A stretch of 64,000 bases of DNA from contig RSEH01000014.1 of NCBI GenBank assembly GCA_006503475.1, forward strand, positions 1 through 64,000. The letters are read 5' to 3'. A program made the position numbers and the translations under genes. This document shows, piece after piece, positions 27,007 through 38,179 of this stretch. Within the stretch, counting starts at the first letter, position 1. Every line of letters starts with the position of its first letter. The notes under the pieces are model-generated. The model did not search any database and was not told the origin of the DNA. It saw only the letters and a list, made by a program, of their open reading frames with translations. This stretch comes from Stentor roeselii (lineage: Eukaryota > Ciliophora > Heterotrichea > Heterotrichida > Stentoridae).

Positions 27007-28932
27007 ATGATCACAGCAATGAGAAAAACTCTGACAACCCCAAGCATAGACCAAGATTCAGAGACAAAGCCAACCCAGATGCAAGCAACAGAAAAAAATT
27101 GCGATTTATCCCAAAGTCAACTTCAATACAGCGGGAGCCGTCGTTTTATCCTAACCCAAATAAGCGAGGCGGAAAAGACGCGAACTTCTGAATTAGTTTT
27201 CAAAATGTGGACAGTGATCCACCCGAACTCTCGACTAAAAAGAACATGGGACCTGATTCTTATTTTCCTTCTTCTCTACGTCGCACTGATCATGCCCTAC
27301 CGAATCGCTTTCATCGAAGGAAAAGATTTCGACGACTGGTGGTGGTTGGACAACGTGATAAACTTCCTGTTCTTCTGCGATTTCTTAATCAACTGTCTTT
27401 CCGCCTACTACGACGAAAACGACCGACTTATCTTCAGCAACAAGAAAATTTTTCTAAACTATTTAAAAGGCTGGCTGCTTATCGACCTGATCAGTTGTCT
27501 TCCATTCGACCAGTTCCTCGAGTCTGATAAAAACTCCGCAAAGTACAACAGTCTTCTTCGTCTTTTTCGCCTGCCGAGACTTTACCGGCTAGTCCGTATT
27601 TCCAAGATATTCAAATTGATGCAGCAGTACAGAAACAGTGATTTTTTACAGAAGTTGCAGGATTTCGTGAATATCAAGCAAAGTGTCGCTAGACTTATCG
27701 GAGTCTTTTTTTCAGTTTTAGCTTCGATTCATATTTTCGCTTGTTTCTGGGCTTTTGTGCCGAAACTTGAAGGATACGAATTGAAGACCTGGGTGATGAA
27801 AGGCGGTTTTTATGATAATGATCAGTATATTTTATCGATTTATTGGTGCATTGTTACCTTCTCGACTGTCGGGTACGGCGACATCACTCCTGGCACGACA
27901 TTCGAAATAATCATCACGATTTTCTGGATGATCTTCGGAATCTGCTTCTATTCCTTCATCATCGGCAGTTTAGCTTCCATCTTGAGCAGCTTAGAAACCA
28001 AGTAACTTTTAATTAGAGAAACTATTTTAGTGAAAAAACTCGCAGCGATTGATGAGTTCAGCAAAGAAACCAACTTGAACAAAGACCTGAAGATAAAAAT
28101 TCGGACTTTCGTCAAGTCTTCTGCAGAGTTCGAAGGTTTTCGCTGGTCAGATAAAAAGTCAGTTTTTTTCGAACTTCCGAAGAACTTGAGATATGAAATC
28201 GCGCAAGTCATGCATAAAGGTTCAGCGAATTTTTTGAACTTTTTCAAATACAGGAACTCGACTTTCATTTCTTCCGTTGTTCCTTTCTTGTCGCATAAAA
28301 TCGTTGCAAAGGAAAAGTTTATTTATCAGACTGGCGACTATGCTGATGAGATCTACTTTTTGCTTAGAGGGAAAATTTTAATCATTTCTCAAGATGAACC
28401 TCCGGAACTCGCGATTTTGAATATGCTGCCTGGAGGATGCTTTGGAGATGTTGAGGTTGTGAAAAAGATTGATAGGGTCTTTGGAGTTAAGACTGAAGCT
28501 AAGTGCAGCTTGCTTATCATGAATTATGAACTGCTTGAGTTTATTCAGGATAATTTCAAGTCAGTTTGGAATGAACTTGTCAGTCAGGCTCATCAGAATG
28601 ATTTGATTTTGCAGAGTTTAAATAGAAATGCTAGAATTATTTCATGCTCGGGAATACCTAGTTTGAAGAGTTTGAAAGATATTAATGTCTTTGCTGAAAC
28701 ACTGGCAAAAGATGAGTTCAATGAAGCTCCTCCTGTCGAACTGCTAACCGACTCAGCTGATGAAATAGTTCAAGAAAGTATGGAGAAGATTCAGGCATGT
28801 TTAGTATCAATCAACAAGGATTCTGAGTCTATCAACAAAATACTCAATGAAGTCATAGAAAGACTCAAGCCAAGGCCTATCAGTCAGGTTTCTTCTTTCA
28901 CACTTTTAACGATTGACCATGACCTGCCTTAA
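27007..28932 (+). CDS. Voltage-gated K+ channel with C-terminal cyclic-nucleotide-binding-type domain (EAG/HCN/CNG superfamily)
   Basis: Two exons, 27007-28001 and 28017-28932, joined across a 15-nt intron, give 636 residues. Six transmembrane helices are visible, with an Arg-rich S4 (RLFRLPRLYRLVRISKIFKL) and the K+ filter TVGYGD before S6. The intron sits right after S6, and removing it joins SSLETK to ETILVKK without a stop, leading into the C-linker. The cyclic-nucleotide fold follows (KEKFIYQTGDYADEIYFLLR, then GGCFGDVEVV). The ligand-binding signature FGE...RxA is altered to FGDVEV...RVFGVKTEA, so direct cAMP/cGMP binding is doubtful, as in EAG channels. It ends 6 nt before the next gene. 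Confidence 0.88.
28002..28016 (+). other. 15-nt intron in the K+ channel gene
   Basis: GTAACTTTTAATTAG. It supplies an in-frame stop if not removed; removal restores the S6-to-C-linker reading. GT start, TAG end, A at position 10. Confidence 0.9.
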
Positions 28933-28938
28933 ATAAAT

Positions 28939-31900
28939 ATGAGTAAACCGAAGTTTTTGCCTCCACTTCGAATTAGCTGCGGTCACCAGTTTACACTTGC
29001 GGTTACTGATATCGGTGAATTATTCGCTTGGGGGGATAACAAAAATGCTAAACTTGCCTTAGACATAGGTCCTGAGATTGTCTGGAGACCTACGAAAGTT
29101 CCAATAAAAGACTATGTCGGTCCTGTTCATGAAGTAGCCTCAGGTTCTGAGTTTTCTTTATGCATCGTCGTTGATGATTCATCAAAAGAATCAGGCACTT
29201 TACTCGCTTGGGGAGTAAGCAACTACGGACAAGCGGGAGAAGAAGCCGAAGTTCGAACTCCATCCCCATTGAGTTTAAGTCTTTCTTCTGGAGATAAACC
29301 TGCCAGAGTTGCCTGTGGAAACGATTTCGCAGCTTGTATATCGGAAAACGGAAGACTTTTCACATGGGGACGTGGAAATTATGGAAACTTGGGTCATGGA
29401 AATACTGATCATTTGTCCAGGCCTACACTTGTTTCTACTCTTGCTGATCAAGTGGTTTTAGTTGTGGCTTGTGGCGCGAAACATACACTGGCAGTTACTA
29501 ATACTTTTAAAGTATATTCTTGGGGAAGTGGAGCGCACGGCCGACTGGGCCACGGAGACACATCGGGTTCCTCATCTCCAAGGCTGATCCAATCCCTTTC
29601 AAACGAGAACATAATGAGCGTCTCAGCAGGTGACTCTCATTCCTCATCAGTGAGCACTTTAGGTTCAGTCTTCACCTGGGGGTGCGGTTCTCACGGGAGA
29701 CTCGGCCAAGGAAGTGATTCAAACTACTACATTCCGACAGAAGTTTCCTCTCTAAAAGGCAAGCGAATGTACATGTCAGCCTGCGGCTTCCGTCACACTC
29801 TTTCTCTTTCAATTCACGGCGAGGTCTTCGCCTGGGGAGGCAGCAACTACGGAGTCCTCGGGCTTTTCGACTTGAAAGAAACGCGAAACATGCTGATTCC
29901 CCTGAAGGTCCAGCATTTAGACGGTAAAAAAGTTAACCAAATCGCTTGCGGGACCTGGCACTCCGTCGCAATCACCTCCGCTGGAGAGATCTGGACTTGG
30001 GGATATCATGGCCATGGAAGACTCGGCCTGGGAAGCGAAACTCGAGTGGATCAGCCTTTTCCTAAACAAATCTCGAGTTCTTTTATTTATGGGATCACGG
30101 GAGGCATGAGAATAGTTGAAAGAATCGCTCAGGTCACTGGAAGTAAAAAACTTGCACCTGTTGCAGGCGACCCTTGGAAGATCGTTCAAGTCGAAGTTGG
30201 GTCTCAGTTTTCTGTCGCTTTGACTAAGGCTGGCACTCTGTGGGTCTGGGGAGAAGGGCAACATGGAGCTTTGGGAACTGGAAGTGTTGAAGATCAGCCT
30301 GTACCTATCATATGTGGCGGACTTAATAATGTCACCATCCAAGAAGTGGCTTGCGGTGGTCAACACGTCCTCGCGATAAGTTCATCTGAAGTCTTCAGTT
30401 GGGGAAGTGGTAAATTCGGTCAATTAGGTTGCGGTATAATTTCAAGTTGTCCAGTTCCCAAGTCAATAACCCTTCTTCAAGGTAAAAACATCGTGAGCGG
30501 TAGCTGCGGAGAAGACTATTCCTCAGTTCTAACTGAAACCGGAGAAGTATTCACCTTCGGCAACGGAGACTCCGGCAAACTAGGCCACGGTAACGAAAAC
30601 AATCAAATATTTCCAAAGTTAGTGCAAGACCTGGTCAACATCAAGTCTCTTTCCGCAGGCGTAAGTCACTTAGCCTGTCTCGACCGAGAAGGCAGCGTCT
30701 TCACCTGCGGAGCCGGGTACTTCGGAAGACTCGCGAACGGTTCTAACGAAAATCTAAACAAATTCCTCAGAATCCACTCAAAAGGTCTTCGAAAGTACTC
30801 CTCAGTTTCCTGCGGTGCTTACCACACATTACTCCTCGATGAAGACGGTCTTTTATTCGCTGCTGGCAAAAAAGAACTAGTTTTCAGCAAGTTCGACGAA
30901 CATGAACCGAAAGTTCTGAATTTTTTTCAAGATTTTAAAATTTTCCTCATCTGTGCTGCTGAAGAACACTCTGTCGTCGTCGCTAACAATGGAGATGCCT
31001 TCGCCTGGGGAATGAACAAATATGGAAAAGTTGGAAATGGCAGCGAGTCTCATCATTTCAATCAACCTCAAAAAATCAACCTGCCCAGCGGGTTGTTGAT
31101 GGTGAAAGCCCGGCTTAATCACAACCTCGCACTTATCAGCACTGGCGAAATCTACGTCTGGGGATGTGGAAGTGCAGGAAGACTAGGCACTGGAAATTTC
31201 AACAACCTTAAAAAACCTACTTTGTTGCAAACAAGGTGGACTGTTTTAGCTGATAAGGCAGGGAATAAAGAAGAGGAAGCCAATGCTTTGGACTTGATAC
31301 TTTCACAGCTGGAGACTGGGGTTAGACTTACTAGTTTAAAAGAAGTCATTCTTGTACTTCAGACGGAAGAACGTGAGTCTCAAATTTCTGAACTTGTCAA
31401 AAGTCAGGACTTGCTTCTTGATAGGTTTAGTGAAATGCTGGGAAATTTGGAAAAATGTAAAAAATTTGAAGATAGCTGCACTGCTCTTGTTAATGAATTC
31501 GAAGCTATGGTCTTGCAGCGTGCTTTCGAACTTAGGTTACCGCAGATGGACTATCTTAAGGTCTTTGTTCCTCCGTATTTAGCTGGAAAACAAGCGGTTT
31601 TAGAAAGGATGTTTTGGATTCTTCAACAACAACCTTGTTACTTGTCGAAACTTGTTGTTGTCATGCAGATTCGAGGTGCTAGGGACCTCGCTGGAACGAT
31701 TTCGGGAGTTAGGAGAATTTTTTCTTCTTTTGGAAATTCGGAGAAATCTAGAGAGGCTTTGCTGTTTCTTAGTCTTTGTAAAGAGGTTATTACTTCTGAG
31801 ATTGAGTCTGTTGAACGGATTGATGAGATTTTTAGTTCAGGGATTTGTTTGACTGGTCAATTTTTATTAACTTTTTTCAGCAGAGAAAACGGAAGCGATC

Positions 31901-33690
31901 TTTTCGATAGAATCTTACTAAAGCCAGTGAGTGATACCCTCGAAGCGATTCAAGTCCTAGGTCCATCAAGTTTTATGCTTGAAGGCAAAGGCTATTCAGG
32001 CTCCGCATCCAGATCCAATGCAGCAAGTGCTTCAAAGACTCAAGGCAAAGTGAATCTAGAGGATTGCATTGTATATTTAACCCGATCAACAAGGCCATTC
32101 ATCGAAAACTTTAAAGGTTTTCCTGCTGTTCTGCCGAATAGCGTAAAAATTCTCATCAAACACGCATATTCGAGAATGGTGCAAAAGGCCTGGCTTAAAG
32201 AAGGTGAAAACGTTAGCCTGAAGGATAAGATGTATGAAGCTCTTCTTAGGTTGTTGATCAATCAACTCATGATTCCTGCTATTGTCACTCCTGAGAATGA
32301 AGGACTTGTCAAAAGACAACTCGATCCTGATGAAAGGGAAGTTTTTGCACTTTTAGCGGATTTGATTAAGAAAACTGTCAAGAACTCGGCATATGCTGGA
32401 GATAAGTTTAGTGATTTGAATGAATTTATTCGAGTTTCACATGCTGGACTTGTTCATGCTATTGAAACTTGTATTGGGGTAGAGGACTCTTTGAGTGTTG
32501 ATCTGGTTGTCTCTATCTTCTGTTCACATCTCTCAAAATCCGATTCATTCATCCATTTTCCAGTGAACGACATGATTCACGTTCTTGTGATGCTAATAAA
32601 ATACCGTAAATCAATCGAATTAACAGGGAGAGACGAGCTCTTCGATCTTCTCGATTCAATAAGTGAAATCGGTTCAGTGGTCTCAAACACTTTAGAAAAC
32701 TTTAAAATGAATATAAAACTTCAAAACTCTTTCCTAGTTTCAGGTCAAGTAGCAGTTTGTTCTCTCTGTGGTGTTCCAATGCCAGCAGAAATTGCAGTGA
32801 TAGGTGAAAGCAAAGAAACCATCGTGAAAACAATAAAAATAGACAACAGTGGATTTGTCGAAATCCTTGAAAACGCATTTCGAAAGATCCCTGCCTTTGC
32901 AAGTGGTTCTTTAGAAGAAGTTTCAGAGAATCTACGCAAATTGACTGAAGTGATGATAAGCGTAACTATCAGGTAGGGAGCGAACCCGAACTACAAACTT
33001 TTATTTGACTTGAGACAAGCAGATGAAAGAATAAATGACTTAATCGCCCGGAACTACTCTTTGGACTACGTCTTATTCGAACTTTCAAAAAGAATCTCAG
33101 AAAGGCACCATCATAGAAATTATCTTCAAAAACTCAAAGAAGGAGTTCATTTCATCGAAGACGCTCAGTCAGAATACTTAGAATTTTTAATGAATAAAAA
33201 AAAAGACCTGGAAACTTGCATTGAAAATGTAAAACTTTTCAAAACTTGTCTTAATCCTACACAAAAACAAATGAAGGATATGGCGTTTTTTAAACTACAG
33301 AAAAAACATGAACAGAACTTGAAAAATAAGGATATTTCTGAATTGCCCCCTGATGTCAAACATCAGATTGTAGGGGATGTCAGGGTTGATGTGCTGCAGA
33401 AATATTCAGTAATTGAAAGACTTGCACATGGATTTAAGAGCAATATTTCTAGAGATCTTTGGCTTCATTTCAGTAATGATCGAAGGTTTGGGTGGAAATT
33501 TGAGGTTATTTATGTCAGGGGAAAGACTAAGGATATGATTGGAAGTTTTAGTTTAAACAATCAGGAGTTTATTGATATTAAAAGAACTGCTAATTCAGAG
33601 GCGAGACTAGAGGTGCCTGGAGTTGGAACTTTTAAACTCGGACCTTTTGTGTTGTTTATTAATTCAAGGATAAGGGAGCAAGTAGTGTAA
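28939..33690 (+). CDS. RCC1 double-propeller protein fused to an IQGAP-type RasGAP-related domain
   Basis: Exons 28939-32961 and 32977-33690 give 1578 residues. The first about 770 residues hold 14 RCC1 units (SWGSGAHGRLGHGD, FTWGCGSHGRLGQG, WVWGEGQHGALGTG and others), enough for two seven-bladed propellers; unit 12 is degenerate (LFAAGKKELVF). From about 860 a helical region follows that matches the GAP-related domain of IQGAPs (FLLTFFSRENGSDLF, and LMIPAIVTPEN like the IQGAP NPAIVAPD block). After the intron comes a RasGAP C-terminal domain (NPNYKLLFDLRQADERINDL). No arginine finger is evident, as in IQGAPs, so it may bind rather than inactivate small GTPases. It follows the K+ channel by 6 nt. 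Confidence 0.82.
32962..32976 (+). other. 15-nt intron in the RCC1-GAP gene
   Basis: GTAACTATCAGGTAG, phase 0, so its own TAG is the stop seen in unspliced reading. Removal joins VMIS to GANPNYKLLF, giving the RasGAP C-terminal domain in frame. A at position 10. Confidence 0.88.
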
Positions 33691-34421
33691 TGAGAAAATG
33701 ATTTTTTTATTAACATATTCATTTAGTTATAATTGAAGAGTGATGATATTTCATCATTTTTTTTTTGGAGATAATAAATGATTTTGAATAAGGTATGAAC
33801 TAAAAATAATAGATCTTTATAAAGCAAATGCTTTATTTTTGAATTATGGAGAAATTCATTTAATTGTTATAGTTATAACCTTGAATCTGTATTCTAATTA
33901 CTTATAGTTTAGGCTCAAACTAAAAAATCAAGGCTGCTGATTTTTTAAGGTTAGAATATTCTTTATACCTGTAAAAGGTATTGAAACGAAGATCTAAGAG
34001 TTTATATTAAAATTTCATGTGAGTTCCTTTAAAATTTTGCTGTTAAACTATATTGATTAGAGGATTAATTAAATATACCTTAAGATTATGTAAGGATTAT
34101 GGTATTCAATACAGAATGATGATAAACTGTATAAAGAATAATTTTGAGATTAGAAAATTATAATTTGGTCATTTTATTCATATGTATATATTGATTATAA
34201 ACTTCTTCGCTAAGTGATAATACTCAAGATCAACTCACATTCTCAACATGATAAACATTTAATTGAAGTTGAATAAAATCATTACTCGCTATTTACAAGT
34301 AGACTTAAGACTATTAATACAAAATTTAAAATTTCTTATAAACTTGATACCTCAAAGTTTAAAATATCAAAGCTTCTTCCATATTTAAAGTAAAAAGTCA
34401 GTAGTAGTAAGTCCAATAAAT
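33691..34421. other. AT-rich spacer
   Basis: About 730 nt with no open frame, RNA gene or repeat that I can support. It is the longest gap in the first part of the dense region and must contain the promoter of the lipocalin-like gene. Confidence 0.5.
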
Positions 34422-34964
34422 ATGGTACTTGCTTTATTCGCTTTTTTGTCTTTGGTTGAAGGCTGGACTTGGGATGAAGGACATTTCGGTCGTTGTGGCC
34501 ACCAAAACAAGTTGAAAGACTTTAACTTCGAATTTTTAAATCAAAGTTTTTATCAGGTTGCTCGAACCAAACAGGCCCCATTTGCAGTAGGTGATTGCAA
34601 CAGGTCTAACAATACGAGACTGGATCAAAATACCTACAAGTTAAATTTATATTTCCAGATAAGTGGTCAGCATGCAAGTAGCAGTCTAGATTTGATATTT
34701 GCAAGCCAGCCAGGAAGATTTGGAAGCTTTGTTGCAAAATTTGGAGAGCAAATATTTCACGCTAACATTATCCTTTCTGATTTCCAAACATACTTCTTAG
34801 TGTATATTTGTGATTCTGAAAAAGAAAACAGAAGAGATTACTTTGAGGTAATATCGACTTCTCCTAACTTTGACTATCTTCCATATTTACAACTTGGTTA
34901 TGATAGAGGATTTACCTTCGATGATTTTTATTTCCCTATTCATGATGTAGGCTTTTGCATTTAA
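34422..34964 (+). CDS. Secreted lipocalin-like protein
   Basis: 180 residues. Residues 1-14 (MVLALFAFLSLVEG) form a short signal peptide. The first-strand motif SFYQVART resembles lipocalin GxWYEIAR. A Cys pair is expected between CNRSNN (about 59) and the C-terminal Cys (about 179). The block FQTYFLVYICDSEKENRRDY followed by FEVISTSP matches the end of apolipoprotein-D-type lipocalins (Y.L.YSC...R.P.L). Lipocalins carry small hydrophobic ligands outside the cell; the ligand here is unknown. A relic of a relative lies at 3126-3734. Overall similarity to known lipocalins is low, so the family call is moderate. Confidence 0.6.
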   Translation: MVLALFAFLSLVEGWTWDEGHFGRCGHQNKLKDFNFEFLNQSFYQVARTKQAPFAVGDCNRSNNTRLDQNTYKLNLYFQISGQHASSSLDLIFASQPGRFGSFVAKFGEQIFHANIILSDFQTYFLVYICDSEKENRRDYFEVISTSPNFDYLPYLQLGYDRGFTFDDFYFPIHDVGFCI

Positions 34965-35407
34965 TTAGGCAATTATTAGGATATTTTAGTTCTTATTATA
35001 TGTTTTCATTTCTATCTATGGAATTTAGATGATTAATTAGATAGTCAATCTAATATCATCAGATTCATTACATTTTAAGAGCTTAAGCAGCCTTTTGTTC
35101 ACTTAAACTCTTTAGGTATTGAGAAAGATTTATGAAATTATTAATATGGTTTTCTCTTACTTAATCATAAAATATGCAGTATTTCATCAAGAATACTTTA
35201 AAAGTTTAACCTGGAAGAAATTTCAATAAAACTTTCCAATATCTGATAAACTCAAGTAATAAATAATCAAACTGCTCCACTTTAATGTTTGTAAACATTA
35301 ATCCCCAATTTCTTTATCTATAATTACTTTAATAAGTTAAATCTCCTTGAATGTTCTTGCAGACTAATTGCTAAAAATACTATGAAATTCTAAGTGTGGA
35401 CAATTTT
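34965..35407. other. AT-rich spacer
   Basis: No coding or RNA feature recognised. The open frame of the next gene begins at a GTG at 35396, upstream of its first ATG. Confidence 0.5.
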
Positions 35408-37312
35408 ATGGATGTGATTAACTTAATAATGCACAAAGAGATCCCTTTCTGTGACATGAACTGTTGTTTCAGTCCCGGCCAATGCACTGATTCAGGTGAA
35501 ATCTCTATAAACAACTCCAACTACCACAAAATCTGCAAAATTCATCTTCTAAAGCTCTCCTGCTCTTCAATAAGCTGCGGATACTGTTCAAGTAAAATAA
35601 AAGTAATAAGCTCCAGCATTCAAGAAGCCTTATCCAAACTAAAATCAAAAACGATTTCCTTTCAAATCTCTTCTAAAATTTCTACATTCCCAAGTCCAAT
35701 CTCCACAAAACCCCCTCCAGAACTAAACCACTTAGAAGCCCCTTCAACAAATTATCAAATTCTAGAAAATCTTCCAAAAACATCATCAAAAAATCAACTC
35801 CTTCCAAAAATTGAAAGAATTTCAAACGAGATTTTTTTATCAAATCTAAAAACTTTTAAAAGCAGTGAAGATGACTTGAATCAAAACATATTCACGAAGA
35901 ATGATGACTTTAAGGTTACTTTGCCTGAAGAGAATAGAAGAAAAGTTTTGAATTATTCTGAAAAGGTTAAAAATTGTGATTTTGAAGACTTTAGCAATAC
36001 TCGAAGAGTGTCTGAGAATAGTCTTGGATGCTTGATTCAAGTTGAATACTGCAACTATTCATTGAAGAATGATATAATCCTCTGGAAAGAAGTTTACCGT
36101 AACAAGGGTGAATGTTTTAACTGCGGATTAGAAATTTATGGTTTAACAGGAAATTCTTTTGAAGAAGATTCTCAGGTGAGATGTTTTAACGATGCTCTGA
36201 AAAGAAATCGAATTATTTTAAAAACTGAAAAAATCAGTGAAAAATGTGATTCTTGTCATGAAAATGCTCAAGATCTTGCAATTTTTCCTTGTTTTCACTC
36301 AGCGTGTCTCAAGTGTTTGAAGACCGGCTGTAAGACCTGCAACCCTGGAGGGGTAAGATCTCTTTGCACATCCTGCAATGAAATGAAAATCCTTTGCATT
36401 TCTTCAATGAAACAACAGAAGTGCCCAGAAGCACCTCCTTTAAGAATGTGTTTCGACTGCTTAGAAGTGAAGATGTTAAGTTACCCTCCAGTCCAATCAC
36501 AAAAGTTTCTAAGTGAAAACCGAGAAACTCCATCATGCAGTAGAAAAGCTTCTTTAAGCTCGTTGAACTCATCTGAAGTGACCCAGAATGACGAAAAAAA
36601 GAATATTTTAGAGGCAAGAGCCCTTCCTTGTGGTCATTCTGTCTGTTCCAATTGTTTCAAGTTAAAACCTCCTTGCTTTCTCTGCATGACTCATTCTTCA
36701 TTTAAAACAATCTGCGAAGTACACAAAGCCACTTCTTTATCAGGACACTGTAAAAAATGTAAAATTCTTTTATGCAGTCTTTGCGATAAAAACCACTTTT
36801 CCAATGAAAACCGTTGTGATCATTGTTTATCGAAAAAAATGAACCATTACTCAAACTGCAAAGAAAATATCTGCAGAAATCACCAATTTTGCATCAATTG
36901 TCACCCTTCTCTAGAACTCGCATGCATGATTTGCTATCCAATCAGCAGTGAATGTCCTACTTGTCTCGACTTAAATCACCAAAAAATGATTTTCAAATGT
37001 GAACACATCGGATGTGCCAGATGTTTTAAAAACTTTTACTGTTTCGAATGCATTTTCATTCAAAATAAAAGAATTCCTCGTCTGGACATCAGCAAAAAAT
37101 GCTCATTTTGTAAAAAAACAAAATATGAAGGAATATTCACCTTGATTTGCAACCACAACATTTGCGATGGTTGTATAAAAAAAAAGAAAACTTTAAAGCT
37201 TCAATCTTATTTTTGCCTAAAATGCATTCTTAAAGAAAACAACCAGCGTTGTTTCGAATGTTTCAACATTCTAAAATTCACAAAAAAAAATCCTGTTGCA
37301 AAGAATCCCTAA
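35408..37312 (+). CDS. Large Cys-rich protein with multiple RING-like zinc-binding clusters
   Basis: The first ATG of the frame is at 35408 (MDVINLIMHKEIPFCDMNCC), giving 634 residues. An N-terminal Cys cluster (residues 15-70) is followed by a Ser/Pro/Lys-rich linker (70-200). The rest is packed with CxxC and CxH pairs, such as CDSCHENAQDLAIFPCFHSA followed by CLKCLKTGCKTC, then LPCGHSVCSNCF, CKKCKILLCSLC and CEHIGCARCF. Several have the C..C-H-C..C order of RING fingers, hinting at ubiquitin-ligase or scaffold function, but none is a textbook RING. The dense Cys-pair array is typical of expanded ciliate families. No transmembrane segment. Confidence 0.6.
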   Translation: MDVINLIMHKEIPFCDMNCCFSPGQCTDSGEISINNSNYHKICKIHLLKLSCSSISCGYCSSKIKVISSSIQEALSKLKSKTISFQISSKISTFPSPISTKPPPELNHLEAPSTNYQILENLPKTSSKNQLLPKIERISNEIFLSNLKTFKSSEDDLNQNIFTKNDDFKVTLPEENRRKVLNYSEKVKNCDFEDFSNTRRVSENSLGCLIQVEYCNYSLKNDIILWKEVYRNKGECFNCGLEIYGLTGNSFEEDSQVRCFNDALKRNRIILKTEKISEKCDSCHENAQDLAIFPCFHSACLKCLKTGCKTCNPGGVRSLCTSCNEMKILCISSMKQQKCPEAPPLRMCFDCLEVKMLSYPPVQSQKFLSENRETPSCSRKASLSSLNSSEVTQNDEKKNILEARALPCGHSVCSNCFKLKPPCFLCMTHSSFKTICEVHKATSLSGHCKKCKILLCSLCDKNHFSNENRCDHCLSKKMNHYSNCKENICRNHQFCINCHPSLELACMICYPISSECPTCLDLNHQKMIFKCEHIGCARCFKNFYCFECIFIQNKRIPRLDISKKCSFCKKTKYEGIFTLICNHNICDGCIKKKKTLKLQSYFCLKCILKENNQRCFECFNILKFTKKNPVAKNP

Positions 37313-37344
37313 AATCTCATTCCACTTATCTAAATACTTAAAAA

Positions 37345-37644
37345 ATGAGTCTTTCCCGATACGAAGTGCTTAAAATGTTCAGAAACACAATGAAACACGG
37401 TCTCGAGTACCCTTCCATAAACCGCTCAGAGATCTTATCAGCAGTTCACGAGTTTTACTACAACTCCAAAAAAGTCTCGAACCCAGAAGAACTCGAAGAA
37501 CGCATCAAAATGGCGAAAATGACTCTGGCGAACTTCCAGATGTACCACGCGAAGGTCATCGAACTACGCACGGGGTACACAATTGAGAAGCCTTACGTAA
37601 AGCCAGACATCAACACTCCAGGCAAGGACTTTATCTTCTTTTAA
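37345..37644 (+). CDS. LYR-motif (complex 1 LYR family) small mitochondrial protein
   Basis: 99 residues. The N-terminus SRYEVLKMFRNTMKHG has the LYR-family pattern ([LS]xY[RE]xxLKxxRxxxK) followed by three helices, with the conserved F of the third helix region (LANFQMYHAKVIEL). LYR proteins assist assembly of respiratory complexes or Fe-S delivery in mitochondria through the acyl carrier protein. The core L-Y-R tripeptide itself is degenerate here (SRYEV), so the subfamily is uncertain. The next gene starts 10 nt downstream on the same strand. Confidence 0.6.
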   Translation: MSLSRYEVLKMFRNTMKHGLEYPSINRSEILSAVHEFYYNSKKVSNPEELEERIKMAKMTLANFQMYHAKVIELRTGYTIEKPYVKPDINTPGKDFIFF

Positions 37645-37654
37645 CTCATCGTAA

Positions 37655-38179
37655 ATGGATTATTCAGAGTCTTCAGAACTCAAATACGACCAAGGCTTGA
37701 AAAAACTGGCCCAGGCGTGGAAAGTGAAAGAAAAAGAACTGATGACTGAAAAACAAGCGAAACTCAGTCAAATGACGCAAGAACTTGCTCGACTTAAGCT
37801 GGAATTTCAGGAAAGTCGTAAAAAACTTGCTTATTTAGAAGAAAAAAATAGTGAACTTCAAGACCAGATCAAAGAAGTTTCCTTGGAAAACTTGAAACTT
37901 GAAGAATTCAAAGCTCGACTTGTTGACTCACTGAGAGAAGATGAAGTCCGTTCAAAGAGGGTCAGTTCAAAAAGCGCTGAAGAACAAGGAAGAGAATTTT
38001 TCATTCAGGCCAAATCTCGACTGACTTATGAAAACTTTTCAGTCTTTTCTTGTTTCGTCAAGCAACTTAATGAAAAATCGATCAGCAAGGAAATGGCTTT
38101 AATTGAGTTGAAAGAAGTTTTTGTTGAAAATGAAGACCTTTTTGAAACTTTTGCAAATTTGTTAAGCTTTGTGGATTAA
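37655..38179 (+). CDS. Coiled-coil protein related to the plant At4g15545-type family
   Basis: 174 residues. Residues about 15-95 are a coiled coil (QELARLKLEFQESRKKLAYL). The C-terminal block GREFFIQAKSRLTYENFSVF ... NLL resembles the C-terminal signature (REFFRQARSRLSYEQFSAFL) of the At4g15545-like family, as I recall it. The molecular role of that family is not settled. It stops exactly one base before the stop codon of the convergent gene at 38180, so the two 3' ends must overlap in their transcripts. Confidence 0.6.
   Translation: MDYSESSELKYDQGLKKLAQAWKVKEKELMTEKQAKLSQMTQELARLKLEFQESRKKLAYLEEKNSELQDQIKEVSLENLKLEEFKARLVDSLREDEVRSKRVSSKSAEEQGREFFIQAKSRLTYENFSVFSCFVKQLNEKSISKEMALIELKEVFVENEDLFETFANLLSFVD

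Noticed and set aside
29917-30366. 149-residue minus-strand frame inside the RCC1 gene and other long frames opposite real genes
   Set aside because: These are mirror frames of coding sequence; composition (Ser/Leu/Arg-rich) and lack of motifs fit shadows.
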